Shown: positions 25,832 to 33,667 of the stretch, piece after piece
Layout of the letters: each line of letters opens with the position of its first letter
Position numbering within the stretch: position 1 is the stretch's first letter
DNA from: Caulobacter sp. BK020
GTDB lineage: Bacteria; Pseudomonadota; Alphaproteobacteria; Caulobacterales; Caulobacteraceae
NCBI RefSeq assembly: GCF_004342605.1
Contig: NZ_SLZL01000019.1
Coordinates: 32,693-96,692 of the forward strand
Length of the DNA stretch: 64,000 nt
Direction: 5' to 3'
The notes under the pieces: model-generated
Databases searched by the model: none
Seen by the model: only the letters and a program-made list of their open reading frames with translations
What the model was told of the DNA's origin: nothing
Translations under genes and position numbers: made by a program

Positions 25832-26646
25832 CGGCGCCCTCCTTCGCGGATCGGCCAGCCATGGTCCAGGGGCCCGTGCCCCGCCCCGAACCCCGGCGCG
25901 TGCAGCATGGCCTCGTGCACATAGTTCCAGGCCCGGGCCACCGACTCGGTCAGGCTCATGCCCTGGGCCAGGCCGACCGCGCAGGCGCTGGCCAGGGTGC
26001 AGCCGGTGCCGTGGGTGTGGCGGGTGTCGATCCGCTCGCCCTCGAAGGCCGTCTCGCCCTGGCGGGTGATCAGCAGGTCGACGACCCGCTCGCCGGGAAC
26101 GTGACCGCCCTTCATCAGCACCGCATGGGCGCCCAGGGCCAGCAGGGCCTCGCCGGCCCGGCGCAGGTCGTCGGTGGTCTCGACCGGAAGACCGGTCAGG
26201 GCCGCCGCCTCGGGGGCGTTGGGGGTCAGCAGGGCGGCGCGCGGGACCAGCAGGCTCTTCAGCGCCCCGACGGCCCGGTCGGCCAGCAGCGACGCGCCGC
26301 CCTTGGCGACCATCACCGGATCGATGACGGCCGGGACTCCCTTTACGCTGTCCAGCACCCGGGCCACCACCTCGACCGTGGCGGCGTCGCCCAGCATCCC
26401 CGTCTTGAAGGCGTCGGCCCCGATGTCGTCGAGTACGGCGCGGGCCTGGGCCTCGACGATCTCCAGCGGGATCGGGTGCACGCCGGTCACGCCCAGGGTG
26501 TTCTGCACCGTGACGGCGGTGATCGCCGTGGCCGCGTAGCCGCCCAGGGCGGTGATCGTCTTGATGTCGGCCTGGATCCCCGCCCCGCCGCCGGAATCCG
26601 ATCCGGCGAGGACGAGCACGCGGCCCTGGTGGGAGGCTTGGGTCAT
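25828..26646 (-). CDS. thiD: Hydroxymethylpyrimidine/phosphomethylpyrimidine kinase
   Basis: A 272-residue ribokinase-fold enzyme that phosphorylates HMP and HMP-P for thiamine synthesis. Motifs: LAGSDSGGGAGIQADIKT at the start, the AITAVTVQNT segment, DPVMVAKGG, TPNAPEAAAL and the anion hole HTHGTGCTLASA with catalytic Asp/Cys region near residue 210. Length is normal. The sequence just before ATG 26646 has no purine-rich site. A palindromic repeat lies upstream. The next gene overlaps by four bases. Confidence 0.93.
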   Translation of the reverse strand: MTQASHQGRVLVLAGSDSGGGAGIQADIKTITALGGYAATAITAVTVQNTLGVTGVHPIPLEIVEAQARAVLDDIGADAFKTGMLGDAATVEVVARVLDSVKGVPAVIDPVMVAKGGASLLADRAVGALKSLLVPRAALLTPNAPEAAALTGLPVETTDDLRRAGEALLALGAHAVLMKGGHVPGERVVDLLITRQGETAFEGERIDTRHTHGTGCTLASACAVGLAQGMSLTESVARAWNYVHEAMLHAPGFGAGHGPLDHGWPIREGGRR

Positions 26647-26702
26647 GGGGAGGTTCTAGCGGGGAGTCGGGGGGCGGGGGTAGGCGCCTTGAGGCTTGCA
26701 CC

Positions 26703-26811
26703 GCACTTGCCCCCACCTGGCGACTGCGTCGCCTGTCCGCCCCCAGAGGGGGCGGAGCGCTCTTCCCCCTCTGGGGGAAGACGGCCGAAGGCCAGTAGGG
26801 GGCAAGTGCGC
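26703..26811. repeat. Palindromic repeat, family C
   Basis: Outer arms GCACTTGCCCCCACC and GGGGGCAAGTGCG; inner CCGCCCCCAGAGGGGGCGG and TTCCCCCTCTGGGGGAA hairpins. It shares its outer arms with the copy between imuB and dnaE2 (13499-13620). It lies in the divergent region between thiD and the exported protein at 26889. Confidence 0.85.
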
Positions 26812-26888
26812 GAGTTTCCACCCCGCCCCTGGAACCTTCACCGTACCCAGGCGTATTCCCTGCCAAGTTGCATTGGTCGGGATTCCTG

Positions 26889-27455
26889 ATGAGAAGACTG
26901 CTCCACGTCGCGCTGATCGGCGCGGCCTGTTTCGCGCCGGTTCCGGCCCTGGCCCAGGAGACCGCCGACGGGGTCGATCCGGCCACGCTGGACCTGGCCA
27001 AGATGATCGAGTGCCGGACCTACGACGTGCCGTCGTACAACGCCCTGGCCTTCTGGCTGGTCGGCGACGAGGCCGCCCAGGCCCGGGCCCATTTCGGGCT
27101 CACCGAGGAAAAGACCAGCAACTTCCTGCTCAAGGCCTATGCGCTGAAGACGCCGATCACGGTGTTCGGCCGTCAGACCCGCCACATCGTCTTCAACAGC
27201 TCCGGCCCCATGGCCGTGCTCGACGAGGCCGACCCGCACCCGCTGGCCAGGCAGCTGGAGATCGAGCCGGCGATCGACCTGCCGACCAAGTTCCTGGGCG
27301 AGCGCGAGATGTCGGCCACCACCGACAAGGGCGAGGCCGGCGGCTTCACCTACAAGACCCGCGTCACCCTCAACGTCTCCACCGTCACCTCGCACCCGGG
27401 CAAGGTGCTGGCCGGCTGCAGCTACACCTTCGAGATGATCGAAAATGGTCAGTAA
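26889..27455 (+). CDS. Exported protein of unknown function
   Basis: A 188-residue protein from ATG 26889. Signal peptide MRRLLHVALIGAACF...ALA|QE. The mature part has two Cys (in IECRTYD and AGCSYTF), likely a disulfide in the periplasm, and a beta-rich centre. No family recognised. It overlaps the next gene by 11 bases, which is also exported and of similar style, so the two probably work together. Confidence 0.7.
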   Translation: MRRLLHVALIGAACFAPVPALAQETADGVDPATLDLAKMIECRTYDVPSYNALAFWLVGDEAAQARAHFGLTEEKTSNFLLKAYALKTPITVFGRQTRHIVFNSSGPMAVLDEADPHPLARQLEIEPAIDLPTKFLGEREMSATTDKGEAGGFTYKTRVTLNVSTVTSHPGKVLAGCSYTFEMIENGQ

Positions 27456-27807
27456 GCCGGCCCTCGCCGCCCTGTGCGCCCTGGCCGCGACGGCCGCCGC
27501 CGCGCCGGCCGTCGCCCAGGACCTGTTCATCGGCACGGTCGAGGTCCGCCAGGACCAGGTGGTGCTGACCCGCTGCGACGTGGCCCAGAACCGCTACGTG
27601 CTGCGTGACCGCCAGGGCGAGGCGGACAAGCCGGTCGCCAGGCTGCGCGAGCGCCTGAAGACCCTGAAGGCCCCGGTCTATGCCGAGGTGATCGGCGACT
27701 ATGTCGAGATCCAGGACGAGGAGGGCGCCGGCCTGGACGTGATCGGGCTGGACAACGTCACGCCGGCCAAGTCCTGCCATCTGCTCGACGCCCTGCCGGC
27801 GGGCTAG
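27445..27807 (+). CDS. Exported protein of unknown function, second of pair
   Basis: A 120-residue protein starting at ATG 27445 inside the end of the previous gene. Signal peptide up to APAVAQ (about residue 25). Mature part has beta-strand pattern, with Cys in LTRCDVAQNRYVL and KSCHLL, possibly disulfide bonded. The overlap with the upstream gene suggests translational coupling. No homologue recognised. Confidence 0.7.
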   Translation: MVSKPALAALCALAATAAAAPAVAQDLFIGTVEVRQDQVVLTRCDVAQNRYVLRDRQGEADKPVARLRERLKTLKAPVYAEVIGDYVEIQDEEGAGLDVIGLDNVTPAKSCHLLDALPAG

Positions 27808-27817
27808 CGAGCGAAAG

Positions 27818-27826
27818 TTATCCACA
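27818..27826 (+). promoter_or_regulatory. Consensus DnaA box TTATCCACA
   Basis: A perfect match to the strongest 9-mer DnaA box lies 11 bases after the stop of the exported protein gene and before the palindromic repeat. A single box is not an origin. It could titrate DnaA or be a chance match. Confidence 0.4.
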
Positions 27827-27844
27827 GGGGTGGGGCGCGCGGCC

Positions 27845-27943
27845 GGGGACACGCCCTCGCGGCGTGTCCCCAAACGCCGCACCCCAGTCAGGACGAAAAC
27901 CGCCGCGCTTGTCAGTGGGGACACGCCGCAAGGGCGTGTCCCC
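27845..27943. repeat. Pair of GGGGACACGCC palindromes
   Basis: Two hairpins, GGGGACACGCC..GGCGTGTCCCC at 27845-27871 and GGGGACACGCC..GGGCGTGTCCCC at 27917-27943, separated by 45 bases. They resemble the GGGGACAGGCGC-type palindromes at 33108, 54084 and 57240. The 27808-28051 gap holds nothing else recognisable apart from the DnaA box. Confidence 0.75.
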
Positions 27944-28051
27944 GGCCCTTTATCCCCGCGAAATCCCCACCCGCCCTCAACGAAATCAACGCCCTACAAG
28001 AAAACGCACGTTTCCCATCCCCACCCTCCGGGACGGCCGCACACTGTGGGC

Positions 28052-28381
28052 ATGACCCAGACCCCACTCTCCCCCGCCCCGTCGCTTGCCTGGTCCCGGG
28101 CCCTGCAAGCCAAGCTTATGGCCGCCCTCGACGCCGCCTGGGCGATCCTCGAGCACAGCGACGATCCCGCCGAGATCAGGCGGACCCGTGACAAGGCCAA
28201 GGCCATCGGCGACCTGGCCGCCATGGCTCGCAAGGTGGCGCTGATCGTGCCGACGCCGAGGACCGCCCCGGCCGCCGCCGGTTCCGCGTTCGGCGAGGCC
28301 CTCGCCCCCGTCGCCGCCCGGGCCGACCAGGCCCGCCGCGCGCTCGACAAGCTGAAGGGCGGCCGCCGCGGCCGGCTGTGA
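28052..28381 (+). CDS. Small helical protein of unknown function
   Basis: A 109-residue protein from ATG 28052; the frame is open further 5' through the repeats, but that part is low complexity. The central segment (AAWAILEHSDDPAEIRRTRDKAKAIG and the rest of residues 20-65) is helical and charged. The tail is Ala/Arg/Lys-rich, ending KGGRRGRL. A basic tail after a helical core is seen in several small Caulobacter proteins of unknown role. No domain recognised. Confidence 0.55.
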   Translation: MTQTPLSPAPSLAWSRALQAKLMAALDAAWAILEHSDDPAEIRRTRDKAKAIGDLAAMARKVALIVPTPRTAPAAAGSAFGEALAPVAARADQARRALDKLKGGRRGRL

Positions 28382-28384
28382 GGC

Positions 28385-28487
28385 CTATTCCCTCTCGTCC
28401 TTCAGCCGCGCGCTCTCTGCCTTCAGCGGCTTGGACACCGGGCAGACCTCCTGGACGAAGTCGTTCAGGGTGTTGACCAGGCTGTCC
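28385..28487 (-). pseudogene. 3' remnant of a gene, 5' end deleted
   Basis: Minus-strand codons ending at TAG 28385-28387 read ...DSLVNTLNDFVQEV... KPLKAESARLKDERE, which looks like a real protein C-terminus with normal codon use. About ten codons further 5' the frame meets a stop, in sequence that belongs to the desaturase fragment on the other strand. The remnant and the desaturase fragment meet head-to-head near 28487, as expected if one deletion removed the 5' ends of a divergent gene pair. The original function is unknown; a regulator would be typical of such a pair. Confidence 0.45.
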
Positions 28488-29006
28488 AACCGCGCCGGCG
28501 TCTGGACCGACTACGCCTGGAACCTGCACGGCCGGCTGGTGCTGGCCTCCCCGCCCTGCGTCGTCCTTCCGGAGCGGATCGCCAGCGACCGGTTCTACCG
28601 CTTCCTTGAGCGCACCTGGATGCTGCAGCAGCTGCCCGTGGCGATCGTGCTGTTCGCGCTGGGCGGCTGGTCATGGCTGCCATGGGGCTCGTGCGCGCGG
28701 GTGTGCGTGTCGGTGACCGGCCACTGGTACGTCGGCCGCCTGGCCCATCGGACGGGACCGCAGCGGTGGTTGGTCGAGACCTCAGGGATCCAGGCCCACG
28801 ACGTGCCCTGGGCGGCCATCTCGACCATGGGCGAGGCCTGGCACAACAACCACCACGCCTGGCCAGGCTCGACGAAGCTGGGGCTCTATCCGGGACAGGC
28901 GGACTGGGGCTTCGCGTTCATCCGCCTGCTGGAGCGGCTGGGCCTGGCCTGGGACGTGCGCACGCCCGACACCTTGCCGGAGCGGGCGGGGCTGGTGGGA
29001 GTCTGA
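28485..29006 (+). pseudogene. Fatty acid (acyl-CoA) desaturase, N-terminal half missing
   Basis: About 173 residues with good similarity to the C-terminal half of membrane desaturases: two hydrophobic segments, GRLAHRTGPQRW, then GEAWHNNHHAWPGS, the third histidine box (HxxHH), and GLYPGQADWGFAFIRLLERLGLAWDV. The first and second histidine boxes that complete the di-iron site are absent because the 5' part has been lost at the junction near 28485. Any product would be inactive. A start at 28431 in the flanking remnant is open but artificial. Confidence 0.8.
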
Positions 29007-29111
29007 AGGGGAAAGGCCGAGGTCTCCCCCATCCGCCCGCAGCGGGTGGGCCGCGCCTTGAAACCTTGGAGGCGAGTCCGCTCTGGTATCTGGCGAACCT
29101 TCGGATTTCCG

Positions 29112-29277
29112 AAGGTTCCGAGACTTCGCCCCCTCTCCCAGAGGGAGAGGGTCGGGGTGAGGGGTTACGGCGTCGGACGGAGCGCCGGCACGCCGTCAGG
29201 CCTCGTAACCCCTCACCCTCCCACGCCTTCGGCGCGGGCCCCGCCCTCTCCCTCTGGGAGAGGGAGCATTCGTCCGC
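29112..29277. repeat. Palindromic repeat, family C'
   Basis: Left CCCTCTCCCAGAGGGAGAGG with GGTGAGGGGTTACGG, right CGTAACCCCTCACCC with CCCTCTCCCTCTGGGAGAGG. It fills the gap 29007-29303 between the desaturase fragment and the folP 3' end; no gene is seen there. Confidence 0.8.
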
Positions 29278-29303
29278 CAAGGCTCGAAAAGCGCCCCTCA
29301 GCC

Positions 29304-30122
29304 CTACGCCTCCCCGATCGCCCCCCACACCGCCAGCGCCTGGGCGGTCTCGCGCACGTCATGGACCCTGACCGCCGCCACGCCGGCCGCCGCGCCGTGC
29401 AGGTGGGCCGCGATCGAGCCGCCCAGCCGCGCGTCGGCTTCCGCGCCCAGCGGGTCGATCGCGGCGATGAAGCGCTTGCGGCTGGCCCCCAGCAGGATCG
29501 GATAGCCCAGGGCGACCAGGCGCGGCAAGGCGGCCAGCAGGGCCAGGTTGTGGGCCGGGGTCTTGCCGAAGCCGATGCCCGGATCCAGCCAGATCTTCTC
29601 GCGCGCCACCCCGGCGGCCATGGCGGTCAGGGCCCGGGCCAGCAGGAAGGCCTCGACCTCGGCGACCACGTCGTCATAGCGAGGGTCGTCCTGCATGGTC
29701 CCGGGCTGGCCCAGCATGTGCATCAGCACCACCTCGCAGCCCAGCTCGGCGGCGACCTCCGGGGCATCGGGCGTGAAGCGCAGGGCGGCGACGTCGTTCC
29801 AGATCGTGGCCCCGGCGGCGACGGCGGCGCGGGCCACGGCGGGCTTCATGGTGTCGATCGAGATCGCCACGTCGCTGGCGGCGCGGATCGCGGCGATCAG
29901 CGGCACGACCCGGGCGATCTCCTCGGCCGCCGACACCGGGGTCGCGCCGGGCCGGGTGCTCTCGCCACCGATGTCGAGGATGTCTGCCCCCGCCTCGACC
30001 AGCCGCAGGGCCTGGTCCAGGGCGGCGGCGGGATCCAGGAACCGCCCGCCGTCCGAGAAGCTGTCGGGCGTGACGTTGACGATCCCCATGACGCGGGGGC
30101 GGGATTTCAGGACGGGCGACAT
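29304..30122 (-). CDS. folP: Dihydropteroate synthase
   Basis: A 272-residue TIM-barrel enzyme joining p-aminobenzoate with the pterin diphosphate in folate synthesis; target of sulfonamides. Motifs: GIVNVTPDSFSDGG (family signature 1), DIGGESTRPGA (signature 2, near residue 50), SIDTMKP, WNDVAA, LDPGIGFGKT and GASRKRF. Length and order are standard. Neighbours are a TetR regulator upstream and a repeat downstream; no other folate gene is adjacent. Confidence 0.96.
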   Translation of the reverse strand: MSPVLKSRPRVMGIVNVTPDSFSDGGRFLDPAAALDQALRLVEAGADILDIGGESTRPGATPVSAAEEIARVVPLIAAIRAASDVAISIDTMKPAVARAAVAAGATIWNDVAALRFTPDAPEVAAELGCEVVLMHMLGQPGTMQDDPRYDDVVAEVEAFLLARALTAMAAGVAREKIWLDPGIGFGKTPAHNLALLAALPRLVALGYPILLGASRKRFIAAIDPLGAEADARLGGSIAAHLHGAAAGVAAVRVHDVRETAQALAVWGAIGEA

Positions 30123-30131
30123 GCCGAGGGT

Positions 30132-30178
30132 TTAACCCCCTCAGGCGCTTCGCGACAGCTCCCACGGAGGGGGAGCGG
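30132..30178. repeat. Short copy of palindromic repeat family C
   Basis: CCCCCTCAGGCGCTTCGCGA followed by CAGCTCCCACGGAGGGGGAG. It corresponds to one end of the element seen at 19081-19183 and lies between the TetR gene and folP. Confidence 0.7.
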
Positions 30179-30202
30179 CCGGCGCCCGGGGAAGGGGGTC
30201 AA

Positions 30203-30805
30203 TCACCCGACCCGCCATCCCTCGGCGATCAGTTGGATCTGCTTGTCCATGATCGCCGACAGTTCGGACGCCGTGGCCTGGCGGCTGGCGGCCAGGCGGT
30301 AGTTCCAGGCGTAGGCGGCCTTGAGCACGTCGATGACCAGCTGCGGGTCGAGGTCCGGACGGACGTCGCCGCGGGCGACGCCCTCCTCCATGACCTCGCG
30401 CAGCATCTGGGTCAGGCGCTCGTTGCGGCCATAGGGCGTGACGCCGGGATCCGGGCTGGGGCTGTAGGAGGCGGCGATGTGGGCCAGGAACAGCTTCACC
30501 CGCCGCGTCTCGAACTCGTAGTGGATGGCGAAGATCGAGCACAGCCGATCCGCCGTCGAGCCGCGCAGGAACGGCACGACCCGGTCGAACTCGGCATAGA
30601 GCTCGCCCAGGCGCCGGTCCATGACATGGCTGAGCACCTCGGCCTTAGAGGCGAAGGTGGTGAACACGCTGCCGACCGAAACCCCCGCCCGTTCGGCGAT
30701 GGCCCGGATGGTGGTCTCTTCGTATCCCGCCTCGTTGAACAGGTCGCGCGCCGCCTCAAGCACCTTTTCGCGCGTCGCCTGTTTCTGCTCGTCTCTTACG
30801 CCCAC
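30203..30805 (-). CDS. TetR-family transcriptional regulator
   Basis: A 200-residue protein with GTG start 30805 and a GGGGGG run seven bases upstream. N-terminal helix-turn-helix (REKVLEAARDLFNEAGYEETTIRAIAERAGVSVGSVFTTF, residues 12-51), then an all-helical ligand domain. It is followed by folP and preceded by another TetR gene in the same direction, 87 bases away. The two share a similar N-terminal domain. Targets unknown. Confidence 0.9.
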   Translation of the reverse strand: MGVRDEQKQATREKVLEAARDLFNEAGYEETTIRAIAERAGVSVGSVFTTFASKAEVLSHVMDRRLGELYAEFDRVVPFLRGSTADRLCSIFAIHYEFETRRVKLFLAHIAASYSPSPDPGVTPYGRNERLTQMLREVMEEGVARGDVRPDLDPQLVIDVLKAAYAWNYRLAASRQATASELSAIMDKQIQLIAEGWRVG

Positions 30806-30892
30806 GCACTTTCCCCCCGGATAGTCTGCGTCGCTTATAGTGTTCCGGGGGCGGTCGCTCCGACAAAGAGCGCCCCGCCCCCGGCCGTGATC

Positions 30893-31540
30893 TTATGCGC
30901 GCGCGCCCGCCAGAATGACTTTCAGTTGATCCGAAAGTCGCGACAGCAGTGCCTCGACCGACCAGGCGTCGAAAATCGCCCGGCGATAATTGGCGACATA
31001 CACGTCCCAGATGATCTCGGCGAGCAGCTTAACGTCCGCGTCGGTTTTCAGTTCACCGCGCTCGACGCCGCGGGTCAGAACGCCGTTCAGCAGGGCGAAG
31101 ATGTGCTTGAGATGACCGCGATTGCGGCGTTCGGCGGTTTCCGAACGGGTCCACGACACGGCGATGCTGGCCTGCAGCAGCGGCAGCTGCTCGACGTGGA
31201 AGCCGTAGGCGACGGCGAACATGCCGATCACGCCCTCTTCCACCGTGGCGGCGTTGACGCCGGCCTGCTTCATCTGGGCGTAGATGACTTCGTAGTCGGC
31301 GGTCAGGATCTCGTCGAACAGCTCGCTCTTGTCGGAGAAGCTGGCGAACACCGCGCCGGTCGACATGCCGGCGGCCTGGGCGATGTCGCGGATGGTGGCG
31401 CCCTCGTAGCCGCGCTCGGTGAACAGGCGGCGGGCGGCCGACAGGACCCGCTCGCGGGTGCGCTGCTTGGCCAGGGCCCGGCGCGTCAGCTTGACGGGCG
31501 CGTCGGTCGGCGACTCGATGTTCAGGGATACAAAGCTCAT
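30893..31540 (-). CDS. TetR-family transcriptional regulator
   Basis: A 215-residue protein from ATG 31540, overlapping the upstream small gene by four bases (ATGA). An N-terminal extension of about 20 residues precedes the helix-turn-helix (RERVLSAARRLFTERGYEGATIRDIAQAAGMSTGAVFASF). The ligand domain has the EIIWDVYVANYRRAIFD motif of many Caulobacter TetR proteins. Coupling with the small helical protein upstream suggests joint regulation. Target unknown. Confidence 0.9.
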   Translation of the reverse strand: MSFVSLNIESPTDAPVKLTRRALAKQRTRERVLSAARRLFTERGYEGATIRDIAQAAGMSTGAVFASFSDKSELFDEILTADYEVIYAQMKQAGVNAATVEEGVIGMFAVAYGFHVEQLPLLQASIAVSWTRSETAERRNRGHLKHIFALLNGVLTRGVERGELKTDADVKLLAEIIWDVYVANYRRAIFDAWSVEALLSRLSDQLKVILAGARA

Positions 31541-31764
31541 TCCACGGTCTCCAGGCGAGCAAGCGCCGCTTCCGCGCGCTTCTCGAATTCGAGGCAATAT
31601 TCATCGACGACGCTGGTCAGGACGTCGGCGTAGCGGCGCGCCAGGGCGCGCCCGTCCTGCGCGGCGTCGCGCAGGTCGGTGATCAGTTGGCGGACTTCCG
31701 CCATGGCGTCTTCGCGTTCGGACGCGGAGAAGTCGGCGGCGGCGATGCGGGCGCTCCGGGCCAT
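31537..31764 (-). CDS. Small helical protein coupled to a TetR gene
   Basis: A 75-residue protein from ATG 31764 with AGGAG eight bases upstream. Charged, helical throughout (residues 12-70, REDAMAEVRQLITDLRDA, EYCLEFEKRAEAALARLE). Its TGA overlaps the ATG of the downstream TetR gene. No domain recognised; an accessory or ligand-responsive partner of the regulator is conceivable. Confidence 0.65.
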   Translation of the reverse strand: MARSARIAAADFSASEREDAMAEVRQLITDLRDAAQDGRALARRYADVLTSVVDEYCLEFEKRAEAALARLETVE

Positions 31765-31828
31765 TCTGTTTTCTCCTGCCTCCCCGCTGAAAAAGGGCGC
31801 TGACATGACCTGCGGTGAGGAGGTGATC

Positions 31829-31936
31829 ATGTTCAACGAACGCACACTTGAATTGGAAGGTGGCGCGTTTATCCCGGGCCGCAAGGGCGCGCAACCGAAA
31901 AGCCGAACTAAAATCGATGAACAGCAACGTTTGTGA
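31829..31936 (+). CDS. Candidate 35-residue small protein
   Basis: ATG 31829 is preceded by GAGGAGGTGATC, an almost full complement of the 16S 3' end at ideal spacing, much stronger than at most genes in the window. The product (MFNERTLELEGGAFIPGRKG..., ending IDEQQRL) is hydrophilic with a basic centre. It is divergent from the small gene at 31764. Only the ribosome site and codon structure support it. The rest of 31765-32098 shows nothing I recognise. Confidence 0.45.
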   Translation: MFNERTLELEGGAFIPGRKGAQPKSRTKIDEQQRL

Positions 31937-32098
31937 GCTGTATGTTATCGTTAGCAGCCGGTCACTGCGACAAATGCGCTCAACGAACAGGGTCGATGAA
32001 TGGCGATATGGAACCCGCCCCAGTGTGATTCGGACGAACAGCGGAATTGAGGCGGGCGCTCTGGCCAAGCCTGGGGCGAGCGCCTACGCTTGGCGGCC

Positions 32099-32296
32099 AT
32101 GAGCCACCTGTTCGATTTCCTGATCCCGATCGTGCTGGGCGCGGTGCTGATCACCCTGTGCGTCGGCATCTACGCCCTGTTCCGCGGCGGCGATTTCGGG
32201 CGTTCCTATTCCAACAAGCTGATGCGCCTGCGCGTGGCGCTGCAGTTCCTGGCCGTGCTGGTGCTGGTCGCCGCCTTCTGGTGGCGCAGCCACTGA
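32099..32296 (+). CDS. Twin-transmembrane (HIG1-type) small protein
   Basis: A 65-residue protein with two hydrophobic helices (residues about 5-27 and 44-62) joined by a polar loop with RGGDFGRSYSNKLMRLRV, a sequence typical of the HIG1/twin-TM small proteins encoded just before the cobalamin adenosyltransferase gene in alphaproteobacteria. HIG1 proteins associate with respiratory complexes in mitochondria; the bacterial role is not known. The pduO-etfB-etfA genes follow, a conserved neighbourhood. Confidence 0.75.
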   Translation: MSHLFDFLIPIVLGAVLITLCVGIYALFRGGDFGRSYSNKLMRLRVALQFLAVLVLVAAFWWRSH

Positions 32297-32320
32297 ACGC
32301 TTTTCGAACCCCTTCTGAAA

Positions 32321-32362
32321 CGCGACGGCCGCCCTGCTTGCGGGATATGAACGGCCGTCGCG
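32321..32362 (+). terminator. Hairpin after twin-TM gene, possible terminator
   Basis: An 11-base perfect stem CGCGACGGCCG / CGGCCGTCGCG with a 20-base loop that can itself form CCCTGC..GCGGG. No T-run follows, so Rho-independent termination is doubtful. Confidence 0.35.
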
Positions 32363-32470
32363 CCTAAGCTGCTGAACGCGTAAGCTACTGAACGCCTAAG
32401 TCTCGGAGCGGCTAGGGGGGAGACGCTCCGGTAAGGCGAGTAGACCCTGGCGGCGCACCGATAGCGATAG

Positions 32471-32496
32471 GACAACTTGTCCTGGGACAAGTTGTC
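32471..32496. promoter_or_regulatory. 26-base palindromic operator candidate upstream of pduO
   Basis: GACAACTTGTCC and GGACAAGTTGTC are perfect 12-base arms with a two-base centre. Each arm itself holds the smaller palindrome GACAA-N-TTGTC, so it is also a tandem pair. It lies 25 bases before the pduO start. A transcription factor site is likelier than a terminator. Confidence 0.6.
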
Positions 32497-32521
32497 ATCG
32501 ACCACCCTAGGGAGACCGCCG

Positions 32522-33100
32522 ATGGTGACGCTGAACCGTATCTACACCCGCACCGGCGACAAGGGCCTGACGCGGCTCTCCACCGGCCAGCCGGTCAGCA
32601 AGGCGTCGCTGCGGGTCGAGGCCTATGGCGCGGTCGATGAGACCAACGCCGTCATCGGCGTGGCCCGCCAGCACACCAAGGACGACGCCGAGCTCGACGC
32701 CCTACTTGAGCGCATCCAGAACGACCTGTTCGACCTGGGAGCGGATCTGGCCACCCCCGAGCAGAACGAAAAGCCCGACTGGGAGCCGCTGCGGGTGGTC
32801 GACAGCCAGGTCGAGCGGCTGGAGCGCGAGATCGACGCGATCAATGCGCGGCTCTCGCCCCTGACCTCGTTCGTCCTGCCGGCCGGCGGCCCCGCCTCGG
32901 CGGCATTGCACGTGGCCCGCACGGTCTGCCGCCGGGCCGAGCGCCGGCTGGTGGAGCTGATGGCCGTCGAGGGGGAAATCGTCGGCGCCCCGGCCCTGCG
33001 CTATCTCAACCGCCTGTCGGACCTGCTGTTCGTCGCCGCCCGCCGCGCCAACGCCGACGGCGCGGCCGACGTGCTGTGGAAGCCGGGGGCGACGCGGTGA
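32522..33100 (+). CDS. Cob(I)alamin adenosyltransferase, PduO type
   Basis: A 192-residue enzyme that transfers adenosyl from ATP to cob(I)alamin, giving coenzyme B12. Seen: the N-terminal ATP motif YTRTGDKGLTRL, the RVEAYGAVDETNAVIG motif near residue 36, and the C-terminal CRRAERRLVEL and RYLNRLSDLLFVAAR blocks. Single-domain size is typical. It is 253 bases upstream-spaced by the twin-TM gene on one side and followed, after a convergent small gene, by etfB and etfA. A 26-base palindrome precedes it. Confidence 0.93.
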   Translation: MVTLNRIYTRTGDKGLTRLSTGQPVSKASLRVEAYGAVDETNAVIGVARQHTKDDAELDALLERIQNDLFDLGADLATPEQNEKPDWEPLRVVDSQVERLEREIDAINARLSPLTSFVLPAGGPASAALHVARTVCRRAERRLVELMAVEGEIVGAPALRYLNRLSDLLFVAARRANADGAADVLWKPGATR

Positions 33101-33107
33101 GGTGATC

Positions 33108-33133
33108 GGGGACAGACGCATGCGCCTGTCCCC
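33108..33133. repeat. GGGGACAG palindrome
   Basis: GGGGACAG and CTGTCCCC with central ACGCATGCGC. It lies seven bases after the pduO stop and could act as a 3' hairpin. Related palindromes lie at 54084-54109 and 57240-57266. Confidence 0.75.
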
Positions 33134-33148
33134 GTCAGCGGGCGCGGC

Positions 33149-33421
33149 CTACTTCTTCGCCGAATGCTCGGCGCGGGGGCCTTCCATCTTGTCCGGGTCG
33201 GTGTTGATCGGCGGCACGTTGAGCGGCCGCTGGGTCAGGGTCTCGATCGAATAGATCTTGGCGCACTTCATCCACTTGCCCGCCCAGGCGTAGTCGGACC
33301 CGCGCGCGACGCAGCGGTCCCGCGGCCAGACGTAGAAATAGTGGAAGCAGAAGACGCTGAGCGTCGCGCCGAGGAACACGGCGAAGAAGATCTTCTGCAG
33401 GCGGGAGATGTTGCTCTTCAT
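33149..33421 (-). CDS. Small single-TM protein of unknown function
   Basis: A 90-residue protein from ATG 33421, chosen because GAGG sits seven bases upstream; ATG 33433 lacks a site. One hydrophobic helix (residues about 10-30, FFAVFLGATLSVFCFHYFYV) near the N-terminus, then a polar domain with Cys in RDRCVARG and KWMKCAKIYS, and a Pro-rich tail. It converges on pduO. No family recognised. Confidence 0.6.
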   Translation of the reverse strand: MKSNISRLQKIFFAVFLGATLSVFCFHYFYVWPRDRCVARGSDYAWAGKWMKCAKIYSIETLTQRPLNVPPINTDPDKMEGPRAEHSAKK

Positions 33422-33667
33422 GCGCCGCCTCATACTGGCCCGCCGCGCGGCTGGCCAGAGGGCAAAGCGCGCCGCCTCTCGCCGCTGTTCGCCCATGCGC
33501 TAAGTGTGCAGCGCAGCAGACGCGGGCGGCGAAGTATCCTACAACTGTTTGAACGTAGCGATCGCGAATGCATTACGCTTACGTCAGGGGAAACTTGCAA
33601 ACCTGCGTGGACGCGCTAATTCCGTCGGCGCAGGCAGGAAAAACTAGCCAGGAGGCGGCGTAGACCG

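Noticed and set aside
27830..28051. N-terminal extension of the 28052 gene through the GGGGACACGCC palindromes
   Set aside because: The extension is repeat-encoded low complexity; ATG 28052 gives a compact helical protein.
32297..32521. B12 riboswitch upstream of the cobalamin adenosyltransferase gene
   Set aside because: No B12-box-like sequence seen; the structure present is a simple hairpin and a palindromic operator.
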